The notes below the pieces were generated by a model that was not told where the DNA came from, made no database searches, and worked only from the letters and a program-made list of their open reading frames with translations. Positions 35,974 to 45,353 of a stretch of DNA of 64,000 bases are shown piece after piece. The stretch is from an uncultured Christensenella sp. (GTDB taxonomy: Bacteria > Bacillota > Clostridia > Christensenellales > Pumilibacteraceae). Position numbers and translations under genes: made by a program. Location of the stretch: NCBI GenBank assembly GCA_910585055.1, contig CAJUBY010000001.1:26581-90580 (forward strand), in the 5' to 3' direction. Numbering within the stretch: position 1 is the first letter of the stretch; each line of letters begins with the position of its first letter.

Positions 35974-37233
35974 TCACTGCGGTTTTTTGCGTCCGACATC
36001 TATGTTGTCTTCTTTCCTGTTGCGCAGTGCCTTGACGGGGTGCTCGGCAACGGTAAAACGGTAATCTTCGCCGAATTCGTTTATATAGCTGTCGATCACC
36101 TTATGACTGGCTACGGACGACGGAGATTTATTTACCACCGCATTATACTTAAAGTATTCGTAATCGTCCGGGATATTTACTATATCGGTGTATTCTTCGA
36201 GTACGGACGTATTATTGACGGTGTTTTTAAGAATGTTGCGGATATAATGCTTATTCTTTTCGCAGTTATCGTTAAATGTCAGTAGTGTAGGGAATTCGGC
36301 ATTGGGTATAACTTGCGCCCATTCCTTGCCTTCGTACTTTTTAAGAAGTTCGGCAGCGTAATGCAAGTGCGCAAGTTCCTGTTCGAAATGCGAAGTCCAG
36401 ATTTTTTTGGCAGCTTCGCTTGTTTCTTCGTTCATGGCCGAATAATAAAGATAGCATTCACAGTATTCATGCATCAAAAGGCATTCCAGCCACGTAGTAG
36501 TGGGGTCCATCAAAGACTCGTATTGAGATACGTGCTGTTCTTCGACCATTCCGATTTCCAAAAACAGCTTTCTACCCATGTCTGATGTGGGGTAGAACGT
36601 ACCGAGATTCATATAGAAGTTCATTGTTTGTTGTTCGGCGGCTGTTATAATCATCGTATGGAGTTTTGTCGCTACGGTCGCGTCCGGGGTTATGGGGCGG
36701 CGTATATCGTCGAACGGATGACGGTGTTCCGAGATCGTAGGTCTGCCGGGCATTATTTCCGTATAGCTGCCGACAAGTTTTTCGCCTGTAATGCCCTGTT
36801 CCATTTCAAGTAGATCGCTGAAACGGTAAAGATGGTCGAAATCTTCCAGCAATGCAAAGTCGAGAGCAGCCTTTACATATTTGTTTTTTTCGGTTTGAGC
36901 TAAAACCGCGGTCAAGTCGACTGCAAGCTGTTCGTACGAAATAGTTGTTTCCAGCATTGTTTCGTCTTTGGGTTTAAAATAGGAAATCCTTTTTTGTTGT
37001 TGCTGTTCCAGCTTACGCAAAAACGATACGTCACGTCGCAAATTATTGTCTGTTACATGACGTGACAGCTGATGCATAAACCAGGCTTCTTCGAATTCGG
37101 CGCCGTTAAGCAATATGGTGCGTACTTTCGTATAAGCGTCCGTTTCGTTTTTGTTGTAGGCAGTCGGATATAGCTTTTTCCAATCACCTACGCATTTTTC
37201 GATTTTACAAGATTTTTCGTTAAATGGATTCAT
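35974..37233 (-). CDS. Ferritin-like (diiron-fold) domain protein
   Basis: The 419-residue protein has two helical regions with carboxylate/His spacing typical of ferritin-like proteins: FEEAWFMHQLSRHV, LEDFDHLYRF, EEQHVSQYESL and SHFEQELAHLHYA. It is much longer than ferritin or rubrerythrin and seems to be a family of Clostridia proteins of unknown function, possibly redox or oxygen-related. The ATG at 37233 is chosen since GGAGGT lies at proper spacing. It stands alone, converging with parB. Confidence 0.75.
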   Translation of the reverse strand: MNPFNEKSCKIEKCVGDWKKLYPTAYNKNETDAYTKVRTILLNGAEFEEAWFMHQLSRHVTDNNLRRDVSFLRKLEQQQQKRISYFKPKDETMLETTISYEQLAVDLTAVLAQTEKNKYVKAALDFALLEDFDHLYRFSDLLEMEQGITGEKLVGSYTEIMPGRPTISEHRHPFDDIRRPITPDATVATKLHTMIITAAEQQTMNFYMNLGTFYPTSDMGRKLFLEIGMVEEQHVSQYESLMDPTTTWLECLLMHEYCECYLYYSAMNEETSEAAKKIWTSHFEQELAHLHYAAELLKKYEGKEWAQVIPNAEFPTLLTFNDNCEKNKHYIRNILKNTVNNTSVLEEYTDIVNIPDDYEYFKYNAVVNKSPSSVASHKVIDSYINEFGEDYRFTVAEHPVKALRNRKEDNIDVGRKKPQ

Positions 37234-37325
37234 TGTTGACCTCCGTGCCGAAATTATAGTCATCTTGATATTTTTTTAAACAAAACAGATCAAGTAAAGT
37301 AATTATAAAAACCTGTTAAAAACAG

Positions 37326-37354
37326 TGGAATTATTTTTTGAGTCGTGGTACAAT
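37326..37354 (+). promoter_or_regulatory. Extended -10 promoter of the PLD-like gene
   Basis: TGG-TACAAT (TGn extended -10) at 37346-37354, with a weak -35 (TGGAAT). The -10 ends six bases before the GTG start, so the mRNA probably starts at the codon. Confidence 0.5.
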
Positions 37355-37360
37355 TGAACC

Positions 37361-38809
37361 GTGAGAACTTTATATAAGAAAAAAGCGATAAAATTATACG
37401 AAACTCGTTTGAGAACGGGTTATGTTGTTATGACCGTAATATTCTATATTTTAGCGGCAGCTATATGGTATTTACTGGCGGTTATTTTGCCGTATACGGT
37501 CACGGTAAATGTCAGCGCGGCGGATAATGCAAAGATCACCCGTGAGGCTTTTTCCGCGACTGCGGATGTTATTTCCGCTCCGGACAGTCAAAAAGAACAC
37601 GCACTTTTAATGCCGACAAGCGAAAGCTCGTTTTGCAGAAGGCTCAAACTTATCGAAGACGCGCAGTCTACCGTCGATCATATGGTGTTCGATACATACG
37701 AAGGAAAATTTTCGGAGTATTATTATACGGCGCTTATGCGTGCCGCAGACCGCGGCGTTAAAGTTCGGATAGTCTTGGACGGAAAAATGGGTAAACTGGG
37801 CGGATCGTTGAAAGAGATCGGCAGAATGTTACAAAACTATAACAATATACAATTATATTATTTTAACGAGTTAAATATATTGGATCCGGGCGCGATAATG
37901 ACATTGATGCATGATAAGCTGCTCATCGTCGACGGCGACAAAATGATAGTCGGCGGTGTTAACATGGGGACCGGCGCTTACATGGATAATTACGATATGG
38001 AAGTTATGGTAACAAACAGCGGCGAACACGGCAGTGTCGGTCAGGCATCGGATTATTACGGAAAAATGCTTAAAAGCGAGCTTACAAGGCGGATTATATC
38101 TAAGAAACGCGATCTTTCCGGTCGGAATAAATACGAAATGAATTACTTGTCCTATTATTACGAATGTGAATTTGCCAATACCGAGATCGATTACTCGAAT
38201 TTGGGGATACCTGCTGATAAGATTACATTTGTTACCAATAAGATCAGCGGAAGAAAAAAGGCGCCGATAATTTTACAGGCAGTGTTCAATTTAATGGAAA
38301 GTTCCAAAAGATCGATAGCCGTAACGCCGTACGCTTTGCTGCAGAATGATAAAAAACGGGAGATAAGGCGGCTTGCGGCAAAAAACGACGAGTTTTTGCT
38401 CATAACCAATTCTCTGTATAATACGCGGAACGTTGGATATGCGGATTACTATTATACGCGCAAAGATTATATCGATGAAAATATAAAATTGCTCGAATTT
38501 CAGGAAAAAAATCAACTCCATGCAAAAATATTCTCTTTTGACGGCAGATACAGCATTATCGGCTCGTTTAACATGGATGAGCGCAGCGCGCATATAGATA
38601 CCGAAAGTGTCGTTATAATCGATTCTGTGCGGTTTAACGCTGTTCTTAACGAATATATAAACGAAGTATTTACGGAAAAAAGCTTGCAGGTCGGAAAAAA
38701 TAACGAATATATACCCGGTGGAACCGTTTCGTCGCACAGCGTTCCGACGAAAAAACGTCTGATTTACGGGCTGTACCGTATGCTCGGCGTTGTACGCTGC
38801 CTATTGTGA
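37361..38809 (+). CDS. Phospholipase D-like (cardiolipin synthase family) protein
   Basis: The 482-residue protein has one N-terminal membrane helix (TGYVVMTVIFYILAAAIWYLLAVIL) and two PLD halves, each with an HxK motif: MHDKLLIVDGDKMIVGGVN (about 187) and LHAKIFSFDGRYSIIGSFN (about 386). Cardiolipin synthases of this type join two phosphatidylglycerols, but the single helix, small size and divergent flanks leave other phosphodiester chemistry open. The start is a GTG without a ribosome site, preceded closely by an extended -10 promoter. Nothing else is in its transcript. Confidence 0.85.
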   Translation: MRTLYKKKAIKLYETRLRTGYVVMTVIFYILAAAIWYLLAVILPYTVTVNVSAADNAKITREAFSATADVISAPDSQKEHALLMPTSESSFCRRLKLIEDAQSTVDHMVFDTYEGKFSEYYYTALMRAADRGVKVRIVLDGKMGKLGGSLKEIGRMLQNYNNIQLYYFNELNILDPGAIMTLMHDKLLIVDGDKMIVGGVNMGTGAYMDNYDMEVMVTNSGEHGSVGQASDYYGKMLKSELTRRIISKKRDLSGRNKYEMNYLSYYYECEFANTEIDYSNLGIPADKITFVTNKISGRKKAPIILQAVFNLMESSKRSIAVTPYALLQNDKKREIRRLAAKNDEFLLITNSLYNTRNVGYADYYYTRKDYIDENIKLLEFQEKNQLHAKIFSFDGRYSIIGSFNMDERSAHIDTESVVIIDSVRFNAVLNEYINEVFTEKSLQVGKNNEYIPGGTVSSHSVPTKKRLIYGLYRMLGVVRCLL

Positions 38810-39126
38810 TCATAGTTGTAAATAAATATTTTATATTTGCTTGTGCGAAGTCAGTCATAATATCTGAAAACTATTAATCAACGATCGATTAATAATATTT
38901 ATCGAACCCGACAATCTTGCCGGATATGTTTATTACTTATAATAAAATAATAAACATACGATATTTTCGAATAAGCAAACAAAATATATGAAAGTTATAT
39001 GCGCGGCGGTACCGACGGCTGACGGTATTCGGTAAAGCGACAGCCGTCGAAGTACTCGACAGCCGTTCGTCGATTTGCGGTATACATTTTGAGTTTAAGC
39101 CGACAAAATCGATCGTAAAACGGCGG

Positions 39127-39215
39127 TTTTATTCGGAATTTAACACGAAAAAGAAAAATTCTCCTATACCCTTACGTTAAGCTAAACCGACGGTTTAGTA
39201 AATCGTGATTTTATA
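39127..39215 (+). repeat. Palindrome-core repeat, copy 3
   Basis: Core CTAAACCGACGGTTTAG at 39182-39198, preceded by TTATTCGGAATTTAACACG and CCCTTACGTTAAG and followed by TAAATCGTGATTTT. Orientation is opposite to copies 1 and 2. Confidence 0.85.
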
Positions 39216-39410
39216 AAAAATTTGTAACCGGATAAAATTTTTTTGCGGAATATTTTCTGCGATAATATCGGAAAAATCAAGTTTATTGAGGATGGGGCGG
39301 AGCGACTGCCAAATCGACTGAAATATCCGATAAGCATTGCAACCCAAAATATATGTATATTTTAATGACCGTAAATGTTGCCGATCGATACGTCAGACCG
39401 AAGCGAGCGC

Positions 39411-39501
39411 GGTTTTATACGGAATTTGACACGAAAGAAAAGTTTTTTCGTATGCCTTACCGTACAGCTAAACCGACGGTTTAGTAAATCAAGAATTTTA
39501 A
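39411..39501 (+). repeat. Palindrome-core repeat, copy 4
   Basis: Core CTAAACCGACGGTTTAG at 39468-39484, with TTATACGGAATTTGACACG and GCCTTACCGTACAG before and TAAATCAAGAATTTTAA after. Same orientation as copy 3. Confidence 0.85.
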
Positions 39502-39693
39502 GGTTTGAAATCGCGGCATATTTTTGCAGAAATACGGATAGATAGGAGGATTTTATAGATTACAATACAGTATATGTATAGTACGGCGAATAAATTTGTA
39601 AAGTACGGTACAAACTAAACTTGCATAGACAAAGTTTCCGTTTATAAATAAAATTCGGATTTGTTGTCTAAATCATAAAGGGGGAAAGTGGAA

Positions 39694-39858
39694 ATGGCTA
39701 ACACCAAAAAGACTGCTACGAGCAAAAACAATTCGACGCGTTGCTGCAGCTCTAAAAAGACTGAAAACAACGTACGCAATTGCGGTTCGACGACTAAGAA
39801 CAGCAAGTCGACTACTCGTACGCAAAGCAAAAAGTCCGAAACCGTAAAAGCGAAATAA
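39694..39858 (+). CDS. 54-residue Lys/Ser/Thr-rich basic protein
   Basis: A GGGGAAAGTGG ribosome site precedes an ATG opening 54 codons to TAA. The product (MANTKKTATSKNNSTRCC...) is almost wholly Lys, Thr, Ser, Asn and Arg with three Cys, has no hydrophobic stretch and would be intrinsically disordered and strongly positive. It lies alone in 2.5 kb of non-coding DNA, next to the repeats. Histone-H1-like nucleoid or RNA-binding function is one possibility; I know no family for it. Confidence 0.65.
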   Translation: MANTKKTATSKNNSTRCCSSKKTENNVRNCGSTTKNSKSTTRTQSKKSETVKAK

Positions 39859-41238
39859 GGACAGGCAAATAATTACATCACTTACCTAAGCGAAAAATCG
39901 AGCCCGAATATGAGCCCGATTTTTTCGTGTCGCATTTAATAAGTAATGTTAATAATGATAGTTCAAACCGTGATTATCCGTTAGTTCGGGAAACAGCATA
40001 AACAGCGTTTATAATATACGTATGGGGGTAATATGATAAAATGCCGTATAAGCTTACAGGATAATAAAAACATAAGTTTTTTTAACTATTTCTATCGGAT
40101 CATTAGACGGATGTTAAATAAAAAGACCATTTTTGCCGCCATATTTGGGGCATTACAGACTTACGGATATTTTACCGGCTTGTCGTGAAATATCTTCAAA
40201 ACGGTTGTGTCGATCGCGCAGGTTTTTATAAGTTAAATTGCGGTAATGTACATATTAAACCGCTTCAACTGCGGTACGGCAATCGACATCTCGCACGTAA
40301 AACGGCTGTATCGACGAAAACAATTTATTGCCGGATGTACCTAACAAACCGAAAAAGACTATAGTTATTTTATAAAATTCATTATGATCGATACCGATTA
40401 TTGTACGTTTTTATTTCTCATATTTTCGGTTATTCGTAAAACCAATAGAGGTTGAGTTAATGTCTCTTGGGCGGTACCGATTCAGTTCAATTTGACTGCC
40501 AACACCTTTTTCATGTCTTATATACGGAAGTTTTTGCCGGATACATCGACTGCACATAAAGGGTTTTAGGCTGTCGCCCAGAAACAGCTTTTGAGCGGTC
40601 GAAATATCGATATATTTTGTTAATTTGTCTGTCCGTATCAAATTTAAGTATGCTTAATGAAATTGCTTGTATACCGAAAAATATTATTTACATTAAATAT
40701 AACAGCTTTATAAAATCAAATAAAATATGAAATTAAATTTCATAAAATTACGGTAAAATATTATTGATTTAAATATGAAAATTATAATTAATTTAATACT
40801 CGTTATTTACCCCCGGTTCGTCAATATATTAAAAACATTAAAAAATTACAAATATTTCTGCCGTTATGACATAAAAAAGCAGTTTTTAGCAGTTTTTACA
40901 TGATTTTGCGCTATAATAATATGATAAATATTTACTGACTAAAATAATTTTTTATTTACAAAAAATATATAAAATTTAAATTATTAAAATTTTATGCTCA
41001 TACGGTATTTAGGTTTAATATTTATTTCGGTCGTTTAAGTGAATGACGGTTTTTTCGGTGCGGTTGGTCGGTAAAAAGTCGGAGACTAATTACGGTATAA
41101 ACGCCGTTATTTTACAAGCATATCATCCGACTATTGTAATAACTCCGAGAATAAAGTCGTGCGGCGGAAAAAATTTTAAAAGGTTATTCGGATAAACGTA
41201 AAACGACATGCTGTCGACAAAAAAATCGACTAAAACGC
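39859..41238. other. Non-coding AT-rich stretch upstream of the str operon
   Basis: About 1.4 kb with long A/T tracts, specially 40.65-41.03 kb. A 76-codon minus frame at 40411-40641 is not convincing. I see no tRNA, riboswitch or cluster of DnaA boxes. Its right end holds the rpsL promoter. Confidence 0.55.
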
Positions 41239-41268
41239 TTGACAAGAGGTGTTGTATTGTATTATAAT
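41239..41268 (+). promoter_or_regulatory. Promoter of rpsL
   Basis: TTGACA-N18-TATAAT, both perfect, with a leader of about 100 bases before the rpsL start. Confidence 0.85.
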
Positions 41269-41377
41269 CAAAGTTACGCGTGGAATTGCGCGTACGGTAA
41301 GTCAATTACCAAATGCTCTTTATTCGGGTCTTACTCGAAGCGGGAGCGGCAATACTACTAAAAGGAGGTAGAGTAAT

Positions 41378-41749
41378 ATGCCTACGATCAACCAGCTTGT
41401 TAGGAAGGGTCGTCAAAAGGTCGAGTATAAGTCCATGAGTCCTATTCTCGATAACAATCCGCAAAAGCGCGGTGTGTGTCTTTCGGTAACGACGACAACG
41501 CCTAAAAAGCCTAACTCCGCTTTGCGCAAGATCGCACGTGTGCGTCTTGTAAATAAGATGGAAGGTACGGTCTACATTCCCGGCATCGGTCACAACCTGC
41601 AAGAACACTCGGTTGTGCTTGTTCGGGGTGGGCGTGTGAAGGATTTGCCCGGTGTGCGGTATCACATCATCCGCGGTGCATTAGACACCGCAGGTGTGGC
41701 CAAACGCAAGCAAGCCCGCTCAAAGTACGGCGCAAAGAAAGCGAAGTAA
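41378..41749 (+). CDS. rpsL: 30S ribosomal protein S12
   Basis: The 123-residue protein is a clear S12: [59 protein letters not shown]. The Lys of PKKPNSA linked to streptomycin sensitivity is present. It sits at the decoding centre. AAGGAGGTAGAGTAAT gives an ideal ribosome site. First gene of the str operon. Confidence 0.99.
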   Translation: MPTINQLVRKGRQKVEYKSMSPILDNNPQKRGVCLSVTTTTPKKPNSALRKIARVRLVNKMEGTVYIPGIGHNLQEHSVVLVRGGRVKDLPGVRYHIIRGALDTAGVAKRKQARSKYGAKKAK

Positions 41750-42061
41750 TTTAGGACCGTCTTATATCGCACTCGCGCGACGTGTTGCTATCGGTTTTTT
41801 GAGGTAACTGAGTTGCGGCTGCTCGGTGTAGCGTTGCTACGGCTTTGCGGTCGTGCGTTGTCTCGGAGTTAAACGTATACGGAACGTTTGCGCAGTGTTT
41901 TCGGACAGTCCGTACGCAATTATGTCTTTGATTTTAATAAGGCATATAATGCGGATACTTTGCGATTCGGCGTTTAATCGCTTTTCATTAATATATTATA
42001 TATATCGAAAGGCGCTACGGGGCGGACATGCCCCATAATAAAATCGAATAAGGAGATAATC
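41750..42061 (+). other. rpsL-rpsG intergenic region
   Basis: 312 bases, long for this operon. GC-rich first half, AT-rich second half. A short stem GGGGC / GCCCC at 42019-42034 lies 27 bases before rpsG and could take part in ribosomal-protein feedback. No gene is seen. Confidence 0.5.
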
Positions 42062-42532
42062 ATGCCGAGAAGAAGCGGCGTCCCCAAAAGGGATGTTTTA
42101 CCCGACCCTATTTATAACAGCAAGGTCGTTACAAAGCTTGTAAATCAGATCATGCAGGACGGCAAAAAGGGTACGGCGCAAGCAATAGTATACGACGCGT
42201 TTTCTATAATAAAAGAAAAAACGTCGCTCGAACCGGTAGACGTTTTCGGTCAGGCAATGGCCAACGTCAAACCGCAGTTGGAAGTTAAAGCACGCAGAGT
42301 GGGCGGCTCGACTTATCAGGTCCCGCTCGAGATCCGTGCGGACCGTCAGCAGACGCTCGCTATACGTTGGATCGTTATGTTCGCACGTAAGCGCGGCGAA
42401 AAGACGATGGACGAGCGGCTTGCCGGCGAATTGATAGACGCGTACAACAATACCGGCGCGGCTGTCAAGCGCAAAGAAGAAATGCACAGAGTGGCGGAAG
42501 CGAACAAAGCGTTTGCCCACTTCAGATGGTAG
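42062..42532 (+). CDS. rpsG: 30S ribosomal protein S7
   Basis: The 156-residue protein is a full-length S7 ([56 protein letters not shown]). It nucleates assembly of the 30S head on 16S rRNA and in other bacteria regulates its own operon through an intercistronic RNA. AAGGAGATAATC precedes the ATG. Ends in TAG. Confidence 0.99.
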   Translation: MPRRSGVPKRDVLPDPIYNSKVVTKLVNQIMQDGKKGTAQAIVYDAFSIIKEKTSLEPVDVFGQAMANVKPQLEVKARRVGGSTYQVPLEIRADRQQTLAIRWIVMFARKRGEKTMDERLAGELIDAYNNTGAAVKRKEEMHRVAEANKAFAHFRW

Positions 42533-42656
42533 AGCGGCAGCGTAACGCAAACGCGTAATTGTCGAATCCGTACAGTAGGCGACAGTCTGTATATATTGCG
42601 GCGACGATCGCTTAAGATCTGATTCGGAACGGCGCAGCCTGTTCTGTCAATAATAA

Positions 42657-42707
42657 GGTCGGTATCCGACCGTAACGGTTTGCCTATAGGCAAACGCGAA
42701 AATTCGC
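42657..42707 (+). other. Three consecutive hairpins between rpsG and fusA
   Basis: GGTCGG-TAT-CCGACC (42657-42671), GTTTGCC-TATA-GGCAAAC (42678-42695) and GCGAA-AA-TTCGC (42696-42707) follow each other within 51 bases of a 276-base gap. No T run follows. They could form a structured RNA for regulation or processing of the str mRNA. Confidence 0.55.
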
Positions 42708-42808
42708 AATATTATATATCCGATGCCGAGTGCACTGCGCTTACGGCGGCAAGCGATGTATCGGAGCGAATAATTCTATCGTCGAAAGGCGAAAAATAGA
42801 GGATAATT

Positions 42809-44908
42809 ATGGCAAGACAATTTGCATTGGAAAACACGCGCAACATCGGTATCATGGCGCATATCGACGCAGGTAAAACTACGACTTCCGAGCGTATTTT
42901 GTTCTATACCGGAAAGGTACACAAGATAGGCGAAGTCCACGACGGCGGTGCGACGATGGATTGGATGGTACAGGAGCAGGAACGCGGTATAACCATAACT
43001 TCCGCTGCGACCACCACGCAGTGGCGTACGTCGCCAAACGCGCCGATGACGCGCATAAACCTTATAGATACCCCGGGACACGTCGATTTTACAGTCGAAG
43101 TGGAACGTTCGCTTAAAGTTCTCGACGGCGCGGTCGCGGTGTTTTGCGCAAAGGGCGGTGTCGAACCGCAGTCCGAAACCGTTTGGAGGCAGGCGGACAA
43201 GTACGGTGTTCCGCGTATGGCGTACGTCAATAAGATGGACATTAACGGCGCTAATTTCTTTAATGTGCTCAAAATGATGAAAGAACGTTTGGGCGCACAC
43301 CCCGTCGCATTGCAGATCCCTATCGGCAATGAAGATACTTTTAAGGGCATGATCGACCTTGTCACCATGAAAGCGGAGATCTACGAGGACGATCTCGGAA
43401 ACGTCATAAACGAGACCGAGATCCCCGCGGAGCTTAAAGCACAGGCGGACGAGTACCGCGGCTATCTGCTGGAGGCTGTTGCCGAAACCGACGACGCGCT
43501 TATGGAAAAATACTTCGCGGGCGAAGAACTGTCCGTCGAAGAGATACGTGCAGCCGTTCGCAAAGCGACTATAAACATGACGATGAACCCCGTTTTCTGC
43601 GGATCGTCGTATAAAAACAAGGGCGTACAGAAACTGCTCGATGCGGTAGTTTATTATCTGCCCAGCCCTATCGATATCGCAAACATAAAAGGTACCGATA
43701 AGGACGGGAACGAAGTCGAACGCAAAACAGACGATAACGAAGCTTTTTCGGGACTTGCGTTTAAGATCGCGGCGGATCCGTTTGTCGGAAAACTCGCGTT
43801 TTTCCGTTGCTACAGCGGCGTTTGTCCTGCCGGTTCGTATGTTTTAAACTCGACCAAGGGCAAAAAAGAACGTATCGGCAGATTGCTTTTGATGCATGCC
43901 AATTCGCGTACCGATATAGAAGAAGTACGAGCCGGCGATATTTGCGCAATCGTAGGACTTAAAGATACGACCACCGGCGATACGCTGTGCGACGCGTCGC
44001 ACCCGATAATACTCGAGAGCATGGAATTCCCCGAACCGGTCATCCGCGTAGCTATCGAGCCCAAAACTAAAGCCGGTCAGGAAAAAATGACGATGGCGCT
44101 TATAAAACTCGCGGAAGAAGACCCGACGTTTAAGACCTATACCGATCAGGAAACGGGTCAGACGATAATCGCCGGTATGGGCGAGCTGCACCTCGATATA
44201 ATAGTCGACCGTTTGCTCCGCGAATTTAAAGTGGAAGCCAATGTCGGTAAACCGCAAGTCGCGTACCGCGAGACCATCCGCAAGAAAGTCGAAGCGGAAG
44301 GCAAGTATATACGTCAGAGCGGCGGTAAAGGTCAGTACGGTCACTGTAAAGTCGTTATGGAGCCGCTCGAACAGGGTCAGGGCTACGTTTTCGAAGACAA
44401 GACCGTCGGCGGATCGGTCCCGAAAGAATATATCCCGGCAGTCGACAACGGTATACAGGAAGCGCGTATGAGCGGTATCCTTGCCGGTTACGAATGTGTG
44501 GACTTTAAAGTTACGTTGTACGACGGAAGCTACCACGAAGTCGACTCGTCCGAAATGGCGTTTAAGATCGCCGGTTCCATGGCGTTTAAGGACGGCATGA
44601 AAAAGGGCGATGCGTACCTGCTCGAACCTATCATGAAGGTAGACATAACGCTGCCAGACGAATATCTCGGCGACGTTATGGGCAACGTTAGTTCGCGCCG
44701 CGGCACGATCTTCGGCACCGACCTTGTAAACGGCAGTCAGATAATCCATGCGGAGATCCCTCTGTCCGAAATGTTCGGGTATGCGACCGACCTTCGTTCG
44801 CGCACGCAGGGTCGCGGCAACTACACCATGCAGTTCGACCATTACGCCGAAGTTCCCCGCAATATAGCGGAGAAGGTAATAGGCGAGCGCAGCAAAGCCC
44901 AATCCTGA
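42809..44908 (+). CDS. fusA: Elongation factor G
   Basis: The 699-residue GTPase has all EF-G domains: [18 protein letters not shown] (P loop), [19 protein letters not shown], then domains II-V ending [14 protein letters not shown]. It drives tRNA-mRNA translocation on the ribosome. Length is normal. GAGGATAATT precedes the ATG. It is separated from rpsG and tuf by unusually long gaps. Confidence 0.99.
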   Translation: MARQFALENTRNIGIMAHIDAGKTTTSERILFYTGKVHKIGEVHDGGATMDWMVQEQERGITITSAATTTQWRTSPNAPMTRINLIDTPGHVDFTVEVERSLKVLDGAVAVFCAKGGVEPQSETVWRQADKYGVPRMAYVNKMDINGANFFNVLKMMKERLGAHPVALQIPIGNEDTFKGMIDLVTMKAEIYEDDLGNVINETEIPAELKAQADEYRGYLLEAVAETDDALMEKYFAGEELSVEEIRAAVRKATINMTMNPVFCGSSYKNKGVQKLLDAVVYYLPSPIDIANIKGTDKDGNEVERKTDDNEAFSGLAFKIAADPFVGKLAFFRCYSGVCPAGSYVLNSTKGKKERIGRLLLMHANSRTDIEEVRAGDICAIVGLKDTTTGDTLCDASHPIILESMEFPEPVIRVAIEPKTKAGQEKMTMALIKLAEEDPTFKTYTDQETGQTIIAGMGELHLDIIVDRLLREFKVEANVGKPQVAYRETIRKKVEAEGKYIRQSGGKGQYGHCKVVMEPLEQGQGYVFEDKTVGGSVPKEYIPAVDNGIQEARMSGILAGYECVDFKVTLYDGSYHEVDSSEMAFKIAGSMAFKDGMKKGDAYLLEPIMKVDITLPDEYLGDVMGNVSSRRGTIFGTDLVNGSQIIHAEIPLSEMFGYATDLRSRTQGRGNYTMQFDHYAEVPRNIAEKVIGERSKAQS

Positions 44909-45033
44909 TTTTTTGCACATACATCGCCGGATACGGCGTCAGCGGTCGCACGGCGCTCGGTCATGCAGGTAGGTCTGCATCCCCGTCGCTCCGTACTCGG
45001 ACTTCCTTGTCTGCGGTGCGTCTGTGCAAAAAA
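44909..45033 (+). ncRNA. Candidate structured RNA between fusA and tuf
   Basis: The segment begins directly after the fusA stop with TTTTTTGCACA and ends with its complement TGTGCAAAAAA, 11 bp arms 103 bases apart. Inside are CGCCG-GATA-CGGCG and ATGCAG-GTAGGT-CTGCAT hairpins in GC-rich sequence. Together these could fold into one branched RNA domain. No known RNA family is recognised. Confidence 0.4.
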
Positions 45034-45280
45034 GCTTGATCGTACGGAATTGGCAAACAGACTGTGGGCGTACGGAACGCGATCTTGTCGCGTCACACAT
45101 TGCTCTACCGTCGGTATATATGTTGCCGATACGATTCCGAATAAGGCATTGTTCGATGCGAAACTTATGTTTGTAAGAAACGTCGGTTAAAATCGTTTCG
45201 GATGAATAAAACACTTTTTAAAGCTGCGCCGCGCCTCGGCGCCGCACCGCAAAATCTTTTTAAAATCAACGTTAAAACGG

Positions 45281-45309
45281 TTGAGATTTTGAGAAAGTCG
45301 TGGTATAAT
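45281..45309 (+). promoter_or_regulatory. Promoter of tuf
   Basis: TTGAGA-N17-TATAAT, 44 bases before the tuf start. tuf can thus be made independently of rpsL-rpsG-fusA. Confidence 0.75.
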
Positions 45310-45353
45310 AAGGCAAATAAATAAAAAAAGATTCTCTCGGAGGATATTAAAAA

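Larger units (their letters stand above)
38810..39693. other. Non-coding AT-rich stretch with palindromic repeats
   Basis: No convincing reading frame on either strand. It holds two inverted copies of the palindrome-core repeat and ends at the ribosome site of the 54-residue gene. Confidence 0.6.

Noticed and set aside
39887..39930. Terminator after the 54-residue gene
   Set aside because: GAGCCCGA is present twice in direct, not inverted, orientation; only the outer CGAAAAATCG/CGATTTTTTCG arms could pair, so I do not list it as a feature.
40411..40641. 76-codon minus frame in the non-coding stretch before rpsL
   Set aside because: No ribosome site or promoter, irregular composition, and surrounding DNA is AT-rich without coding signal; probably chance.
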